DNA from: a virus
Direction: 5' to 3' (one strand)
IMG/VR virus record: IMGVR_UViG_3300020463_000030
Coordinates: 1-51,854 of that record
DNA length: 51,854 nt
The notes beneath the pieces are model-generated. The model was given only the letters and a program-made list of their open reading frames with translations, made no database searches and was not told the origin of the DNA. Positions 23,819 to 31,205 of this stretch are shown one piece after another. Position numbers and translations under genes: made by a program. Numbering within the stretch: the first letter of the stretch is position 1; each line of letters starts with the position of its first letter.

Positions 23819-23830
23819 GACTATATAGTC
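23819..23830. promoter_or_regulatory. 12-bp perfect palindrome in the nrdA leader
   Basis: GACTATATAGTC is a perfect dyad about 145 bases upstream of the nrdA ATG and 20-30 bases downstream of the promoter -10, a position suited to an operator over the transcript start region. A second, imperfect AT-rich dyad lies at about 23793-23812. NrdR boxes have similar AT-rich palindromes but spacing and sequence do not match well. The rest of the 23678-23913 gap holds no supported gene. Confidence 0.4.
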
Positions 23831-23849
23831 GCTTTTTAATTATGTTTAA

Positions 23850-23878
23850 AGTATAACACATGTCAGAAGACAATGCAA
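23850..23878 (-). promoter_or_regulatory. Sigma70-type promoter for nrdA operon
   Basis: Minus strand: TTGCAT at 23873-23878, a 17-base spacer and TATACT at 23850-23855. Same -10 hexamer as the lipoprotein and ligase promoters. The leader of about 165 bases before nrdA is long for this genome and contains the palindrome. Confidence 0.65.
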
Positions 23879-23913
23879 GATTATATACCAAAAGGTTAAC
23901 CTAATTACATGTT

Positions 23914-25509
23914 TTATACACTAAGATGTTCTATTGAATATTTAAAGTTTGCCGCAATGGTACTTGTATATTGGATACTTATTGTTGAGCCACTTTGCAC
24001 TGCACTTAGCACAAAGGAATTTGGATTGTCTTCGCTGAAGTCATCTACATATGCTAGTGTACCAGCACTATCATCTGTGTCCTGTCCCACAACTCTTAAC
24101 TCGCCGAAACGTATGACGTTTGTTGTTGGTTCTTTATATTGATATATTACATTAAAAGCAGTTGCATTTAGTGTGTTCACTGTAAAAATTGTTGTTGCTG
24201 ATCCTTGCACACTTAGTGAAGCAACCGCGCCGGCTAATCTATGATATGTTCCAATTTCAATTTCGCTACCATTGGTTAAGGCATAACATGCTTTGTCGTT
24301 ATTTTTTACACGAGGCTGTGATCGGTCATCAGCATCTGAACGTTCAAACATATCGCCGACTGATACATTATTGTTACCATTGAATTCAATTACTGCGGCT
24401 GCTTGATTGCCTGCTCCTAAGTAATCGTTTGCAACGTCTAAGAAAATATTATATGCACTGATATTATACGCAACTGCACCAATGCTTATGCCTTGTTTGC
24501 CAATTTTATCAAATAAGTTTTGTATAATTCTTACACCTTCAGGTCCGCCATTGTCTGGTGTGCCTGTGCCTAGCATTACGCCTTGATAAATGTTTGTAAA
24601 TTGTGAATTTTGTACAGTAACGCCTTGTATGTTTTCGTCAGTGTTAAGTCCATAAGTTAAAAAACTAAACTTACAGTTATTAAATTCTATTTGTTTACAA
24701 GTATTTGATGCAGTACTATCAAAACGCACTCCAGCAATATCTGCACTTGCATTAGCTGGATTAGTTGTCAGACTTCCTTTAAAATTACAGTTACTTACAC
24801 TTACACCATCTGCTCTGTCAATAAGCATCATGTCTACGCCTGCTTCTAAACTAGTAAATGTCATGCCACTAATGACTATATCTCTCGGAGCAGTTGCACT
24901 GTTGTTGCCAATGTTCACACCTGTTTGTTGTAAACTGTCTGCAGTTTGAATTACATATGCACCAAAGGCACTGTCTGATCCTACGTCCATTTCCAGTATA
25001 GCACTGTCTGGTCCGTCGCCAAATAGTTTAGCATATGGTGGTACAAGTATTGGCTGTGTTATTCGGTAGGTTCCACCTGGAAAAAATAAACTACGTCTAA
25101 TAGTTGTGTTTGTCTGTCTACAGAACAGTTGAAATAATGCTCTGTTTATTGCATCTGTGTCGTCTGTTACGCCATCTCCAGTTGCACCAAAGTCTAGTAC
25201 ACTTGCAAAATTATCTAGTTTTGCTTGTAGTGTTTGTGCAACAGGATCACTGGATGTTGGTCCTGTTTGCACTGTATAACCTGCATGTTCTCCTTTGTAG
25301 GTATATGAACTTGATATTGCAAGTATATCACTGTATTGCGTTAAGATCTCAGTGTTACCAATAGCCGGAGCACCTTCTGATATGGTTCCGTTACCTATGT
25401 ATAATTTACGTTGATCAATCACCCAACCAAATTCTGCACCTGCCAGTTGTGGTAGATTTTCACTTAAACCTTTACGGTTTGTAATCCGCGATACTTGTAC
25501 TATTGCCAT
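23914..25509 (-). CDS. Tailspike or tail fibre with pectate-lyase-like beta-helix
   Basis: 531 residues. The N-terminal ~60 residues (VSRITNRKGLSENLPQLAGAEFGW, KLYIGNGT) are the phage fibre attachment module that joins fibres to the tail. After a linker, residues about 105-400 begin with the pectate-lyase-3 signature (ASVLDFGATGDGVTDDTDAINRAL; FFPGGTYRITQPI) and continue as a right-handed beta-helix with N-rich rungs (VSNCNFKG, IEFNNCKFS). The remainder is a receptor-binding or end-cap domain. Function: binding and possibly cleaving host surface polysaccharide. An SGNH hydrolase gene follows upstream in transcription, fitting deacetylation of the same glycan. Confidence 0.85.
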   Translation of the reverse strand: MAIVQVSRITNRKGLSENLPQLAGAEFGWVIDQRKLYIGNGTISEGAPAIGNTEILTQYSDILAISSSYTYKGEHAGYTVQTGPTSSDPVAQTLQAKLDNFASVLDFGATGDGVTDDTDAINRALFQLFCRQTNTTIRRSLFFPGGTYRITQPILVPPYAKLFGDGPDSAILEMDVGSDSAFGAYVIQTADSLQQTGVNIGNNSATAPRDIVISGMTFTSLEAGVDMMLIDRADGVSVSNCNFKGSLTTNPANASADIAGVRFDSTASNTCKQIEFNNCKFSFLTYGLNTDENIQGVTVQNSQFTNIYQGVMLGTGTPDNGGPEGVRIIQNLFDKIGKQGISIGAVAYNISAYNIFLDVANDYLGAGNQAAAVIEFNGNNNVSVGDMFERSDADDRSQPRVKNNDKACYALTNGSEIEIGTYHRLAGAVASLSVQGSATTIFTVNTLNATAFNVIYQYKEPTTNVIRFGELRVVGQDTDDSAGTLAYVDDFSEDNPNSFVLSAVQSGSTISIQYTSTIAANFKYSIEHLSV

Positions 25510-25541
25510 CTATTGAAACTCCGTAATCTAGCTGTATTTAG

Positions 25542-26261
25542 CTATTGGTTAAAGTTATGTTTAACAAAGTCATACAGTATTTTATGTCCTTTTCTGTTAG
25601 GATGGTGACCGTCGGGGTAAAACCAATCACGATTGTTTTTCCATAAATCATATCGATCCTTACCTCTATCAACCGCATCTAATACACTAACAAACTCTTC
25701 GGTTGACGCTTCTTTTTTAATTAGTGCAATATCTGTTTCGTGTCTTGCTCCATAAATTGAATACACAGGAGAGTCTGTTCTATGATTATTGTGCATAATA
25801 AGGTTTGTAAAACTTTGACAAAGAATTGAAACACCTGGATATTCTACATTGAATTTTTCAAGCCAGATTGTGTCTGACGCACCACCAATTACATATACTG
25901 GAATGTTGTAGTCTTGGCTGATTGCTGAAAGCCCATAATAATATCTACTCATAACTTTCTCTTGTGCGGCAATAAATCTGTTTGGTGTACCTGAAGAATT
26001 AATATCTAATTCTATACTGCCGTCTCTGGTCCATTCAGTTTGAAAAATAATAATAGCTACTGATTTTTGATGCATATTTGCGTTTAAAAAATTTTTAAGA
26101 TGCTCGGCAACTATTGTATTACTGGCGCCGCCTTGTGATAGGTTAATTACATCTACTCCGTCTTCCACAAAATACTGGGCAATTCCGTTATGTAAAATTT
26201 CTCCAGTAACGTGCCATTCGCCAACTCCCCAGCTGTCTCCGGTGATAATAATTTGTTTCAT
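25542..26261 (-). CDS. SGNH/GDSL-type hydrolase, copy 1
   Basis: 239 residues. Block I GDSWG with S10, a glycine/asparagine block (QGGASNTI), and the C-terminal catalytic pair D217-x-x-H220 (YPDGHHPNRKGH). These are the complete SGNH catalytic signatures. Members remove acetyl or other ester groups from glycans and lipids. The gene lies next to the tailspike, so a virion-borne or surface-modifying esterase is plausible. Its start overlaps the stop of the PD-(D/E)XK gene by 4 bases. Confidence 0.85.
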   Translation of the reverse strand: MKQIIITGDSWGVGEWHVTGEILHNGIAQYFVEDGVDVINLSQGGASNTIVAEHLKNFLNANMHQKSVAIIIFQTEWTRDGSIELDINSSGTPNRFIAAQEKVMSRYYYGLSAISQDYNIPVYVIGGASDTIWLEKFNVEYPGVSILCQSFTNLIMHNNHRTDSPVYSIYGARHETDIALIKKEASTEEFVSVLDAVDRGKDRYDLWKNNRDWFYPDGHHPNRKGHKILYDFVKHNFNQ

Positions 26262-26968
26262 AATGTATAATATGCCTCAACTCTTTTCCACCACTGTTGG
26301 CGCCAGTGTTCAAAATCGTCGCCTTCGACTATAAACTCTTGGTAAAGAGGATCTTCTTTTACATGACCCATTTCATCTACTGCTGGCTTCACTGCCATTA
26401 GTACTACGCCTTTGCGTATTTTTGTTCCATAGACTTCGTTGTGAGCTTCTGCATATGCACACAGTTGTAGTTTATAATCTTCAATCCACTCAACTTTTTT
26501 TGGCTTGTTTGACTGTTTAAAATCCATAATTGCATCATCGCCACTGTGTACTCCAACACAATCTGTTGTACCTGCATATATCCCAGGAAAGTACATAGGT
26601 ACTTCAACACCCCATACTTCGTTGACATTGCACATGCCTTGTTTGATTACTGCTTGTGCCATTGCATGTGATTGCCAACTGAATGGATTATTGCCACGCT
26701 CTTTGATGGTGCCATCAATACAGTAGTTTTCCAAATAGGTATGCATACGTGTGCCTCTGTTGGCAGCTTCAGTAACTATCTTTTGTGCTTGATCAGTGCC
26801 TACACGTTTACGCCATCTTGCTAATCCTTCTTGCTTTTCTTTTGATTGTGTAGCACCAAGTATAGTAGTAACACTAGGCACAGCATTGCCATCAGGAGTG
26901 GAATATAGTCGCTTGCCGTCGACCTGTTTTCGTGAGAGATTTTTGTATTTAAATTTTTCTATAAGCAT
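26258..26968 (-). CDS. PD-(D/E)XK nuclease (RecB-like exonuclease)
   Basis: 236 residues with RecB-type motifs in order: VPSVTTILG start, RGTRMHTYLE, GTTDCVGVHSGDDAIMDFKQSNKPKK (the D...D-x-K core, DAIMDFKQ, with QSNK), and LQLCAYAEAHNE (motif QxxxY). Similar single-domain exonucleases are a standard gene of marine T4-like phages and probably act in recombination or host DNA degradation. A possible promoter (TTGCAG, 17 bases, TATAAT) ends so close to the ATG that its transcript would be leaderless. Confidence 0.85.
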   Translation of the reverse strand: MLIEKFKYKNLSRKQVDGKRLYSTPDGNAVPSVTTILGATQSKEKQEGLARWRKRVGTDQAQKIVTEAANRGTRMHTYLENYCIDGTIKERGNNPFSWQSHAMAQAVIKQGMCNVNEVWGVEVPMYFPGIYAGTTDCVGVHSGDDAIMDFKQSNKPKKVEWIEDYKLQLCAYAEAHNEVYGTKIRKGVVLMAVKPAVDEMGHVKEDPLYQEFIVEGDDFEHWRQQWWKRVEAYYTL

Positions 26969-26974
26969 CTTTTT

Positions 26975-27003
26975 ATTATACTATAGTTTTAGCCATTCTG
27001 CAA
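26975..27003 (-). promoter_or_regulatory. Possible promoter ahead of the PD-(D/E)XK gene
   Basis: Minus strand: TTGCAG at 26998-27003, a 17-base spacer and a perfect TATAAT at 26975-26980. The predicted start coincides with the ATG, so it would yield a leaderless message; a chance match in the AT-rich end of the upstream gene is also possible. Confidence 0.3.
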
Positions 27004-27643
27004 GTTTTTTTGCCATTAGAGCATGTCCATTATGATTAGGATGAGCAAAGTTTGGACTTATATATTGATTATCTTGCACACCAAGTAAATGTTCTCCATT
27101 GTGATCAGTTGCTCCAAGCCAATCAGCCGCAGTTTCATTTCCACCTTTGTATATTTTATCGGTGTCTACACCAGGTAGCCAATCTGTTTGTCTAATCCAT
27201 CCTGCAAAATAATAGTCGTCGATGTTAAGTTTTTTACACATTTGTTGCAGTGTGATCACACTCATGTTTGTTCGAATAGTATCTCGGTTGTTATCATGAA
27301 AGTGTAATTTCAGTGTTTTAACAAAATCTTTTGCATCTGAACACCAATGCCTTCTTTCGTTGCTATTATGGTTCCAATTTATACCCAATGGCCAATACAT
27401 ACTTCTTGCTGGATTTGTTAAAAAGAAAATTGCAGTTGCATTTTCTAACTTTGATTCAATAAGTTGCAATACCATATCTTCGTTACTAGCACCAGGTGAT
27501 CCAAAGTTAAAAAACTTATATCCATACTGCTCTGCTAGTTGATAGCCATACGGATATTGTCTGAGATCTTCTTGTAGTTCACCACCCTGTGGCCAACTAT
27601 CGCCAAAGGTGACTAGTGTTTTATGTAAGTGGGTTTGCGGCAT
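26981..27643 (-). CDS. SGNH/GDSL-type hydrolase, copy 2
   Basis: The open frame begins at a TTG (27658), but the ATG at 27643 (MPQTHLHKTLVTFGDSW) is the better start, giving 220 residues. Block I is FGDSW (S16), block II contains FGSPGASNED, and the C-terminal block is PNFAHPNHNGHA with H201. The residue three before that histidine is Asn (N198) where the catalytic Asp normally sits. It may work as a Ser-His dyad or be weakly active. It overlaps the 116-aa gene at its start. Confidence 0.8.
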   Translation of the reverse strand: MPQTHLHKTLVTFGDSWPQGGELQEDLRQYPYGYQLAEQYGYKFFNFGSPGASNEDMVLQLIESKLENATAIFFLTNPARSMYWPLGINWNHNSNERRHWCSDAKDFVKTLKLHFHDNNRDTIRTNMSVITLQQMCKKLNIDDYYFAGWIRQTDWLPGVDTDKIYKGGNETAADWLGATDHNGEHLLGVQDNQYISPNFAHPNHNGHALMAKKLAEWLKL

Positions 27644-27971
27644 CTGCCATGCCAGCAACTGTGTCTTGTGCTTGGTCTGGAGTCATTGTATCTGCACCTT
27701 CTTCACCGGTGATACCAGCTCCAACTAGTACAATGTTGTCTGCATCTACATTTTGTATTATATTTTTAAGAGGATCTTGTGTTGCAAGAGTACGAAGTTG
27801 TTGATCTGTGATGTTCACACCCATGTTGTGTGCCATGCTTAGGAAAACATCTATTGGAACAGTGTGTTCAGTAGCTTCGTCATCGGCTCTGCCAAGTAGA
27901 TATTCTGCTAGTGCAGTTAGTTGTTGTGCAGATGGCTTATCTGATCTACTTGTAAACTCAAGTATACGCAT
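27621..27971 (-). CDS. Unknown acidic protein (116 aa)
   Basis: A soluble, acidic helical protein (SAQQLTALAEYLLGRADDEAT, SMAHNMGVNITDQQLRTLA) ending in a low-complexity tail. The ATG directly follows the stop of the 409-aa gene (TAA then ATG). The helical repeats and company of virion-type genes suggest a small structural or scaffolding partner of that gene, but no family is recognised. Confidence 0.5.
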   Translation of the reverse strand: MRILEFTSRSDKPSAQQLTALAEYLLGRADDEATEHTVPIDVFLSMAHNMGVNITDQQLRTLATQDPLKNIIQNVDADNIVLVGAGITGEEGADTMTPDQAQDTVAGMADAANPLT

Positions 27972-29201
27972 TTATCTTCTTGCTCTACCAAGAGCTCCAT
28001 CTTCAACATCTACGTTTACATCAACTGCTTCACCGCCTGCTTCTGCATCTACATTGACATCAGCAGTTGCATCAATCGGATCAGGTGCTAGAGGATCTGC
28101 CATTGGCTCAGCCACTGCTGGAGTGCCTGCAACTTCTTCTTGTCCTGGTACCACTGGTTCTACACCTGTCATGGTTCCTTGTGCGGCTTCCATTTCAACT
28201 TTTGAAGCCTGTATAGCATCAACTAGTACTGCTAGACTTTGTCCAGCGGCATTGTTAAATGCCTGTGCTTCAGCAGTTCCAATAGTTGTTTGTATGCTAC
28301 CACTAAGTGCTGGCAAATCCTTAAACTGCATTGCTGTAATTTCTTCCAACATCTTCTGCATTCTGTCTACCATGTCTTGTGCGGCTAATACTACTTGTGC
28401 TTGAGCTACTTCGTTTTCTGTTAGATAACGACCTGACTTTGTTCTTAGTGTGTAACCTTCACGCATTTTTGCAAGTATAGCACCGGCTACTTTGTCACCA
28501 GCTTCTTTGCTTCCATATCGCTTGGCTGCATCTTTACTAATTTTTGAAAAGTTTTTTCCTTTCTTGCCAATGTCTTTGCCGGCACGTGCTTTCTTTGCAC
28601 TGTAGTCTGCTTCAGTAACACTTTCACCCATTACAAGTTGGTCAAAACTTATTTTCGCCTTGCCCTTTTTAGATTGTACAATATATTCTGCAGGCTCCAT
28701 CATCATATCTCGGTCAGTAATTTTTAAAACTTTGACCATTCCAAGTCTGTCATGCATTACCGTATCGCCTACGTCAGGTGCACTTTCATCATCATCTGAT
28801 TTAGGCCATGTTGCTTTGACTTCGCCAAGTTTGATTTTGCCATCTTCGACGTCTTTCTTAAACTGCATAGCAGTTGCTTGGTCATCTGTTGATCCAATGA
28901 CATCACCATCGTTTTTAATTTGTGTGGCACCAGTTTGTGGTTCAAGTGTAATACTAGCTTCACGTAATCTAGCATTCAAACCTCTTTCCATTACAATTAA
29001 CTTCATGTAACTGGTATCGTTTTCACTTTGCACTACTGGTTTGGTTGTACGGTGTTCATATATCAACCCACGAACTTTTGTAAGCATATCACTAGCGGCC
29101 TTAGGCTTAAGTGCCGCAAAGTCAATGCTATTTCCAAAATAGTCTTCAAGAACCTTTTTGGACTGCTTAGTTTGTGGTGAATCTAAGTCAAATAATTTCA
29201 T
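27972..29201 (-). CDS. Virion-associated unknown protein (409 aa)
   Basis: Start set at the ATG at 29201, which has AAAAGGAT seven bases upstream; the longer frame to 29237 does not. The N-terminal half has strand-helix alternation with DSPQTKQSKKVLEDYFGNS, the middle carries a lysine-rich segment (KKARAGKDIGKKGKNFSKISK) seen in various marine myovirus virion proteins, and the C-terminus is acidic and Val/Asp-rich (VDVNVDVEDG). No enzymatic motif. Charge segregation (basic middle, acidic tail) fits a DNA- or scaffold-contacting virion protein. Confidence 0.5.
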   Translation of the reverse strand: MKLFDLDSPQTKQSKKVLEDYFGNSIDFAALKPKAASDMLTKVRGLIYEHRTTKPVVQSENDTSYMKLIVMERGLNARLREASITLEPQTGATQIKNDGDVIGSTDDQATAMQFKKDVEDGKIKLGEVKATWPKSDDDESAPDVGDTVMHDRLGMVKVLKITDRDMMMEPAEYIVQSKKGKAKISFDQLVMGESVTEADYSAKKARAGKDIGKKGKNFSKISKDAAKRYGSKEAGDKVAGAILAKMREGYTLRTKSGRYLTENEVAQAQVVLAAQDMVDRMQKMLEEITAMQFKDLPALSGSIQTTIGTAEAQAFNNAAGQSLAVLVDAIQASKVEMEAAQGTMTGVEPVVPGQEEVAGTPAVAEPMADPLAPDPIDATADVNVDAEAGGEAVDVNVDVEDGALGRARR

Positions 29202-29682
29202 TGTCAAATCCTTTTTGTTGACAGTATTTAGCAACATTTATACTTTTAGTCAATTGTTTTTGCAACATTTGATATTCAGCTTTTGCACTTGTAAGTCTAT
29301 GTAGAACTACTTCCCGTCTGAATTCATCTACTTTTGAACTAGAAGCAACATGTCTATAGTGCATCATTTCATTTTGTCTACCTAATATTTTATCTTCAAG
29401 TACAACCAAATTTTTTGCATCAGTCAACATTTTATTTTTGTCAAGTATACAATAACTAAGTGCAATTCTACATGTAGCACATGAGGTCATTAACATATCG
29501 TCTTTGTAAACAGAATATTCATCTTGCGATTCTTTCACTATTTCATAATCAGCAAACGCCATTATGCTATCACCATTTCTAAATATAGCATTGGGGTTTG
29601 AGTTCAGAAGTTCATCTGCAATTTTATTTAATAATCGGGAGGCTTTTTCTGTTACCCGACTACGTAAGTTATCACTAGCCAT
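29188..29682 (-). CDS. Unknown helical protein (164 aa)
   Basis: Not recognised. Helical, charged N-terminus (SRVTEKASRLLNKIADELLN), a central strand region with cysteines (CATCRIALSYC) that could bind a metal, and a C-terminal helix with HRLTSAKAEYQMLQKQL. Its end overlaps the 409-aa gene start by 14 bases, and its start overlaps the holin-like gene. The C-x2-C and further cysteine might form a small zinc site, but spacing is not a known finger. Confidence 0.45.
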   Translation of the reverse strand: MASDNLRSRVTEKASRLLNKIADELLNSNPNAIFRNGDSIMAFADYEIVKESQDEYSVYKDDMLMTSCATCRIALSYCILDKNKMLTDAKNLVVLEDKILGRQNEMMHYRHVASSSKVDEFRREVVLHRLTSAKAEYQMLQKQLTKSINVAKYCQQKGFDNEII

Positions 29683-29915
29683 CCAACCGTTCCTACAAGA
29701 GCTGCAATTATACCTGTTCCCCAGCCAAGTAGCTGGTCGGTTCTTCTTTGGGCCATTTTCTGGACCATACCATGAACTTCATTAATCATCATTTCTAAGC
29801 GATCAACTTTTTTATCTAAGCCTTCAATATTATTGGCCATAGATTTATATCGCTCTGCACATAAGTCAACATGTGCTTCTAAACTCTTTTTTTCGATTGG
29901 TGCTGTGTCTACCAT
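29652..29915 (-). CDS. Small membrane protein with coiled coil, holin-like
   Basis: 87 residues: a charged N-terminal coiled coil (NNIEGLDKKVDRLEMMINEVHGMVQ) followed by one clear transmembrane segment at about 65-86 (WGTGIIAALVGTVGWLVITYVV). This is the layout of XhlA-like or similar class III holin proteins. No endolysin is next to it, so the lysis role is inferred only from architecture. A weak late-type box (AATAAATA at 29945-29952) lies upstream. Confidence 0.6.
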   Translation of the reverse strand: MVDTAPIEKKSLEAHVDLCAERYKSMANNIEGLDKKVDRLEMMINEVHGMVQKMAQRRTDQLLGWGTGIIAALVGTVGWLVITYVVG

Positions 29916-29956
29916 CGTAGTCTTTCTAATTCCTTTATTGAAAGTATTTATTTGAA

Positions 29957-30415
29957 TTATAAGATATCAGTAGGTTGTATTTCTTCTAATAGTGTAAACA
30001 TAATGTTTTGATTATCGCCTGTAGCGAGTAGATAAGGCATGAGAAATCCTTCTTTGTAGGTTTCATTTAGACCAACAATCATCGGAACTCCTTGCACTTC
30101 CTGTTTTAGCAAGCCTAGTTTATCATTACCATCATTGTAGATATCTTCATGCTCTATTCCAAAACTAAACTGCCATATTTTTTTATCTTCACGTGTCATA
30201 CAAACTGGATTTGTTATATCCAATGCTTGCGTTTTCAAACCAACAACCTGTAATATGGTTTCCCAATTGCGTTGCTGGTTGCGGCTGTAATTCCAATCGT
30301 CAATAGTTTTAATTTTATGTCCTACTGCGTTAGTAGTATCTGGTTGCAATTTTCTGTAACTTTTAGTAGCAGTTGGTGTACAATCAAAATATGTGACTAC
30401 ATCAATTGTTTGCAT
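29957..30415 (-). CDS. Unknown protein (152 aa)
   Basis: A soluble protein starting MQTIDVVTYFDCTPTATKSYR, with beta-strand patterns (KIWQFSFGIEHEDIYN, VQGVPMIVGLNE) and no recognised motif. It overlaps the 74-aa gene start by 14 bases. The conserved-looking N-terminus and operon context support it as real; possibly a neck- or tail-completion protein, but nothing proves this. Confidence 0.5.
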   Translation of the reverse strand: MQTIDVVTYFDCTPTATKSYRKLQPDTTNAVGHKIKTIDDWNYSRNQQRNWETILQVVGLKTQALDITNPVCMTREDKKIWQFSFGIEHEDIYNDGNDKLGLLKQEVQGVPMIVGLNETYKEGFLMPYLLATGDNQNIMFTLLEEIQPTDIL

Positions 30416-30626
30416 TTCTTAAACTCCAGTATACCACTAGTTTATCTAACATGTCTCTTAAGGCTTTATCACTGTTACTTGCAATTTCGATATCATCTAT
30501 TAGAGAAATAATTTTGTGTTTGTCGGGTTGTTTTTTTATTAATTCGCGTTCTGCACTTCCAGGTTTTCGTCGATAAATTGTATTGCCTTTATCAGGACTT
30601 TCGTAAATCATGAATTCTTTTTCCAT
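30402..30626 (-). CDS. Unknown small protein (74 aa)
   Basis: A charged 74-residue protein (start MEKEFMIYESPDKGN; also an in-frame ATG five codons in, with GGAAAAAG before it). The second half is a helix (DDIEIASNSDKALRDMLDKLVVYWSLR). No family recognised. It follows the terminator of the abundant 140-aa protein gene, so it needs its own promoter or read-through. Confidence 0.45.
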   Translation of the reverse strand: MEKEFMIYESPDKGNTIYRRKPGSAERELIKKQPDKHKIISLIDDIEIASNSDKALRDMLDKLVVYWSLRNANN

Positions 30627-30642
30627 ACAGATACTTAGTCGT

Positions 30643-30675
30643 AAAAAAACCCTAGTTAATAAAAACTAGGGTTTT
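30643..30675 (-). terminator. Strong rho-independent terminator after the 140-aa gene
   Basis: A 12-bp stem (AAAACCCTAGTT / AACTAGGGTTTT) with a 6-base loop, flanked by a run of T residues on the minus strand and also T-rich on the plus side. It sits about 25 bases past the 140-aa gene stop. The perfect long stem suggests a highly transcribed unit. Confidence 0.88.
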
Positions 30676-30699
30676 GTATTTTTTAATAGTTAACTAAAA

Positions 30700-31122
30700 T
30701 TATGCTAACTTGAAGTTACCTGAAGTAACGTCTGTACCTCTACAGTCAATGTCGTTTGAACCTGCGGCTGTTAGTGTTCTAATAGCTGCCTGCAATGTTG
30801 ATGTTGTGTATGCAGCTGTTGGATAAATTCCTAGTGAAATTTGTCCAGTTGAGTCATCTTCAACTTGGTAGATGTAAACACCTGCACCGCCGTTGTTGAT
30901 CTTTTGTAGAATTGCTTCTACTGCACCGTTTACACCAACTTCAGCTTGTAAGTCTTGAGCAGCGTTTGAGTTGTTTTCAATGATTGCTTTAAAAAAGTCT
31001 AATTTTGGACCAGTAAAGTTAACTGGTGATGATGATGCTAATGCACCAGATAAAGATCCGTTTTCGGTATCAATATGGAATACTTCTTGAGCATTACCGT
31101 GGGTTCTTGTGAATGTTGCCAT
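30700..31122 (-). CDS. Probable abundant virion protein (140 aa)
   Basis: A 140-residue protein starting MATFTRTHGNAQEVFHIDTENG, beta-rich with many small residues, and no catalytic motif. It stands alone as one transcription unit: strong Shine-Dalgarno (AGGAGA), a structured 5' leader with a hairpin, and a very strong terminator. That design usually marks a highly expressed structural gene such as a head or tail decoration protein. Homologous-looking small proteins are common in marine T4-like phages, but I cannot assign the exact virion role. Confidence 0.6.
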   Translation of the reverse strand: MATFTRTHGNAQEVFHIDTENGSLSGALASSSPVNFTGPKLDFFKAIIENNSNAAQDLQAEVGVNGAVEAILQKINNGGAGVYIYQVEDDSTGQISLGIYPTAAYTTSTLQAAIRTLTAAGSNDIDCRGTDVTSGNFKLA

Positions 31123-31145
31123 TTTAATCTCCTATATCTAATGGT

Positions 31146-31166
31146 GGAATCCGATTGTTCGGTTCC
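31146..31166 (-). promoter_or_regulatory. 5' leader hairpin of the 140-aa gene
   Basis: On the minus strand GGAACCGA-ACAA-TCGGATTCC forms a nearly perfect stem-loop 24 bases before the ATG, with the Shine-Dalgarno AGGAGA lying in the open stretch after it. A late-promoter-like CTAAATAA lies about 15 bases upstream of the hairpin. It may stabilise the message. Confidence 0.5.
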
Positions 31167-31205
31167 TACTTTTATTTAGCAGAGATTAAGGATTTTTTCC
31201 GCTTG

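Noticed and set aside
27808-28404. 198-codon plus-strand frame opposite the 409-aa gene
   Set aside because: Cys/Ser/Ala-rich antisense shadow without start signal or recognisable domain.
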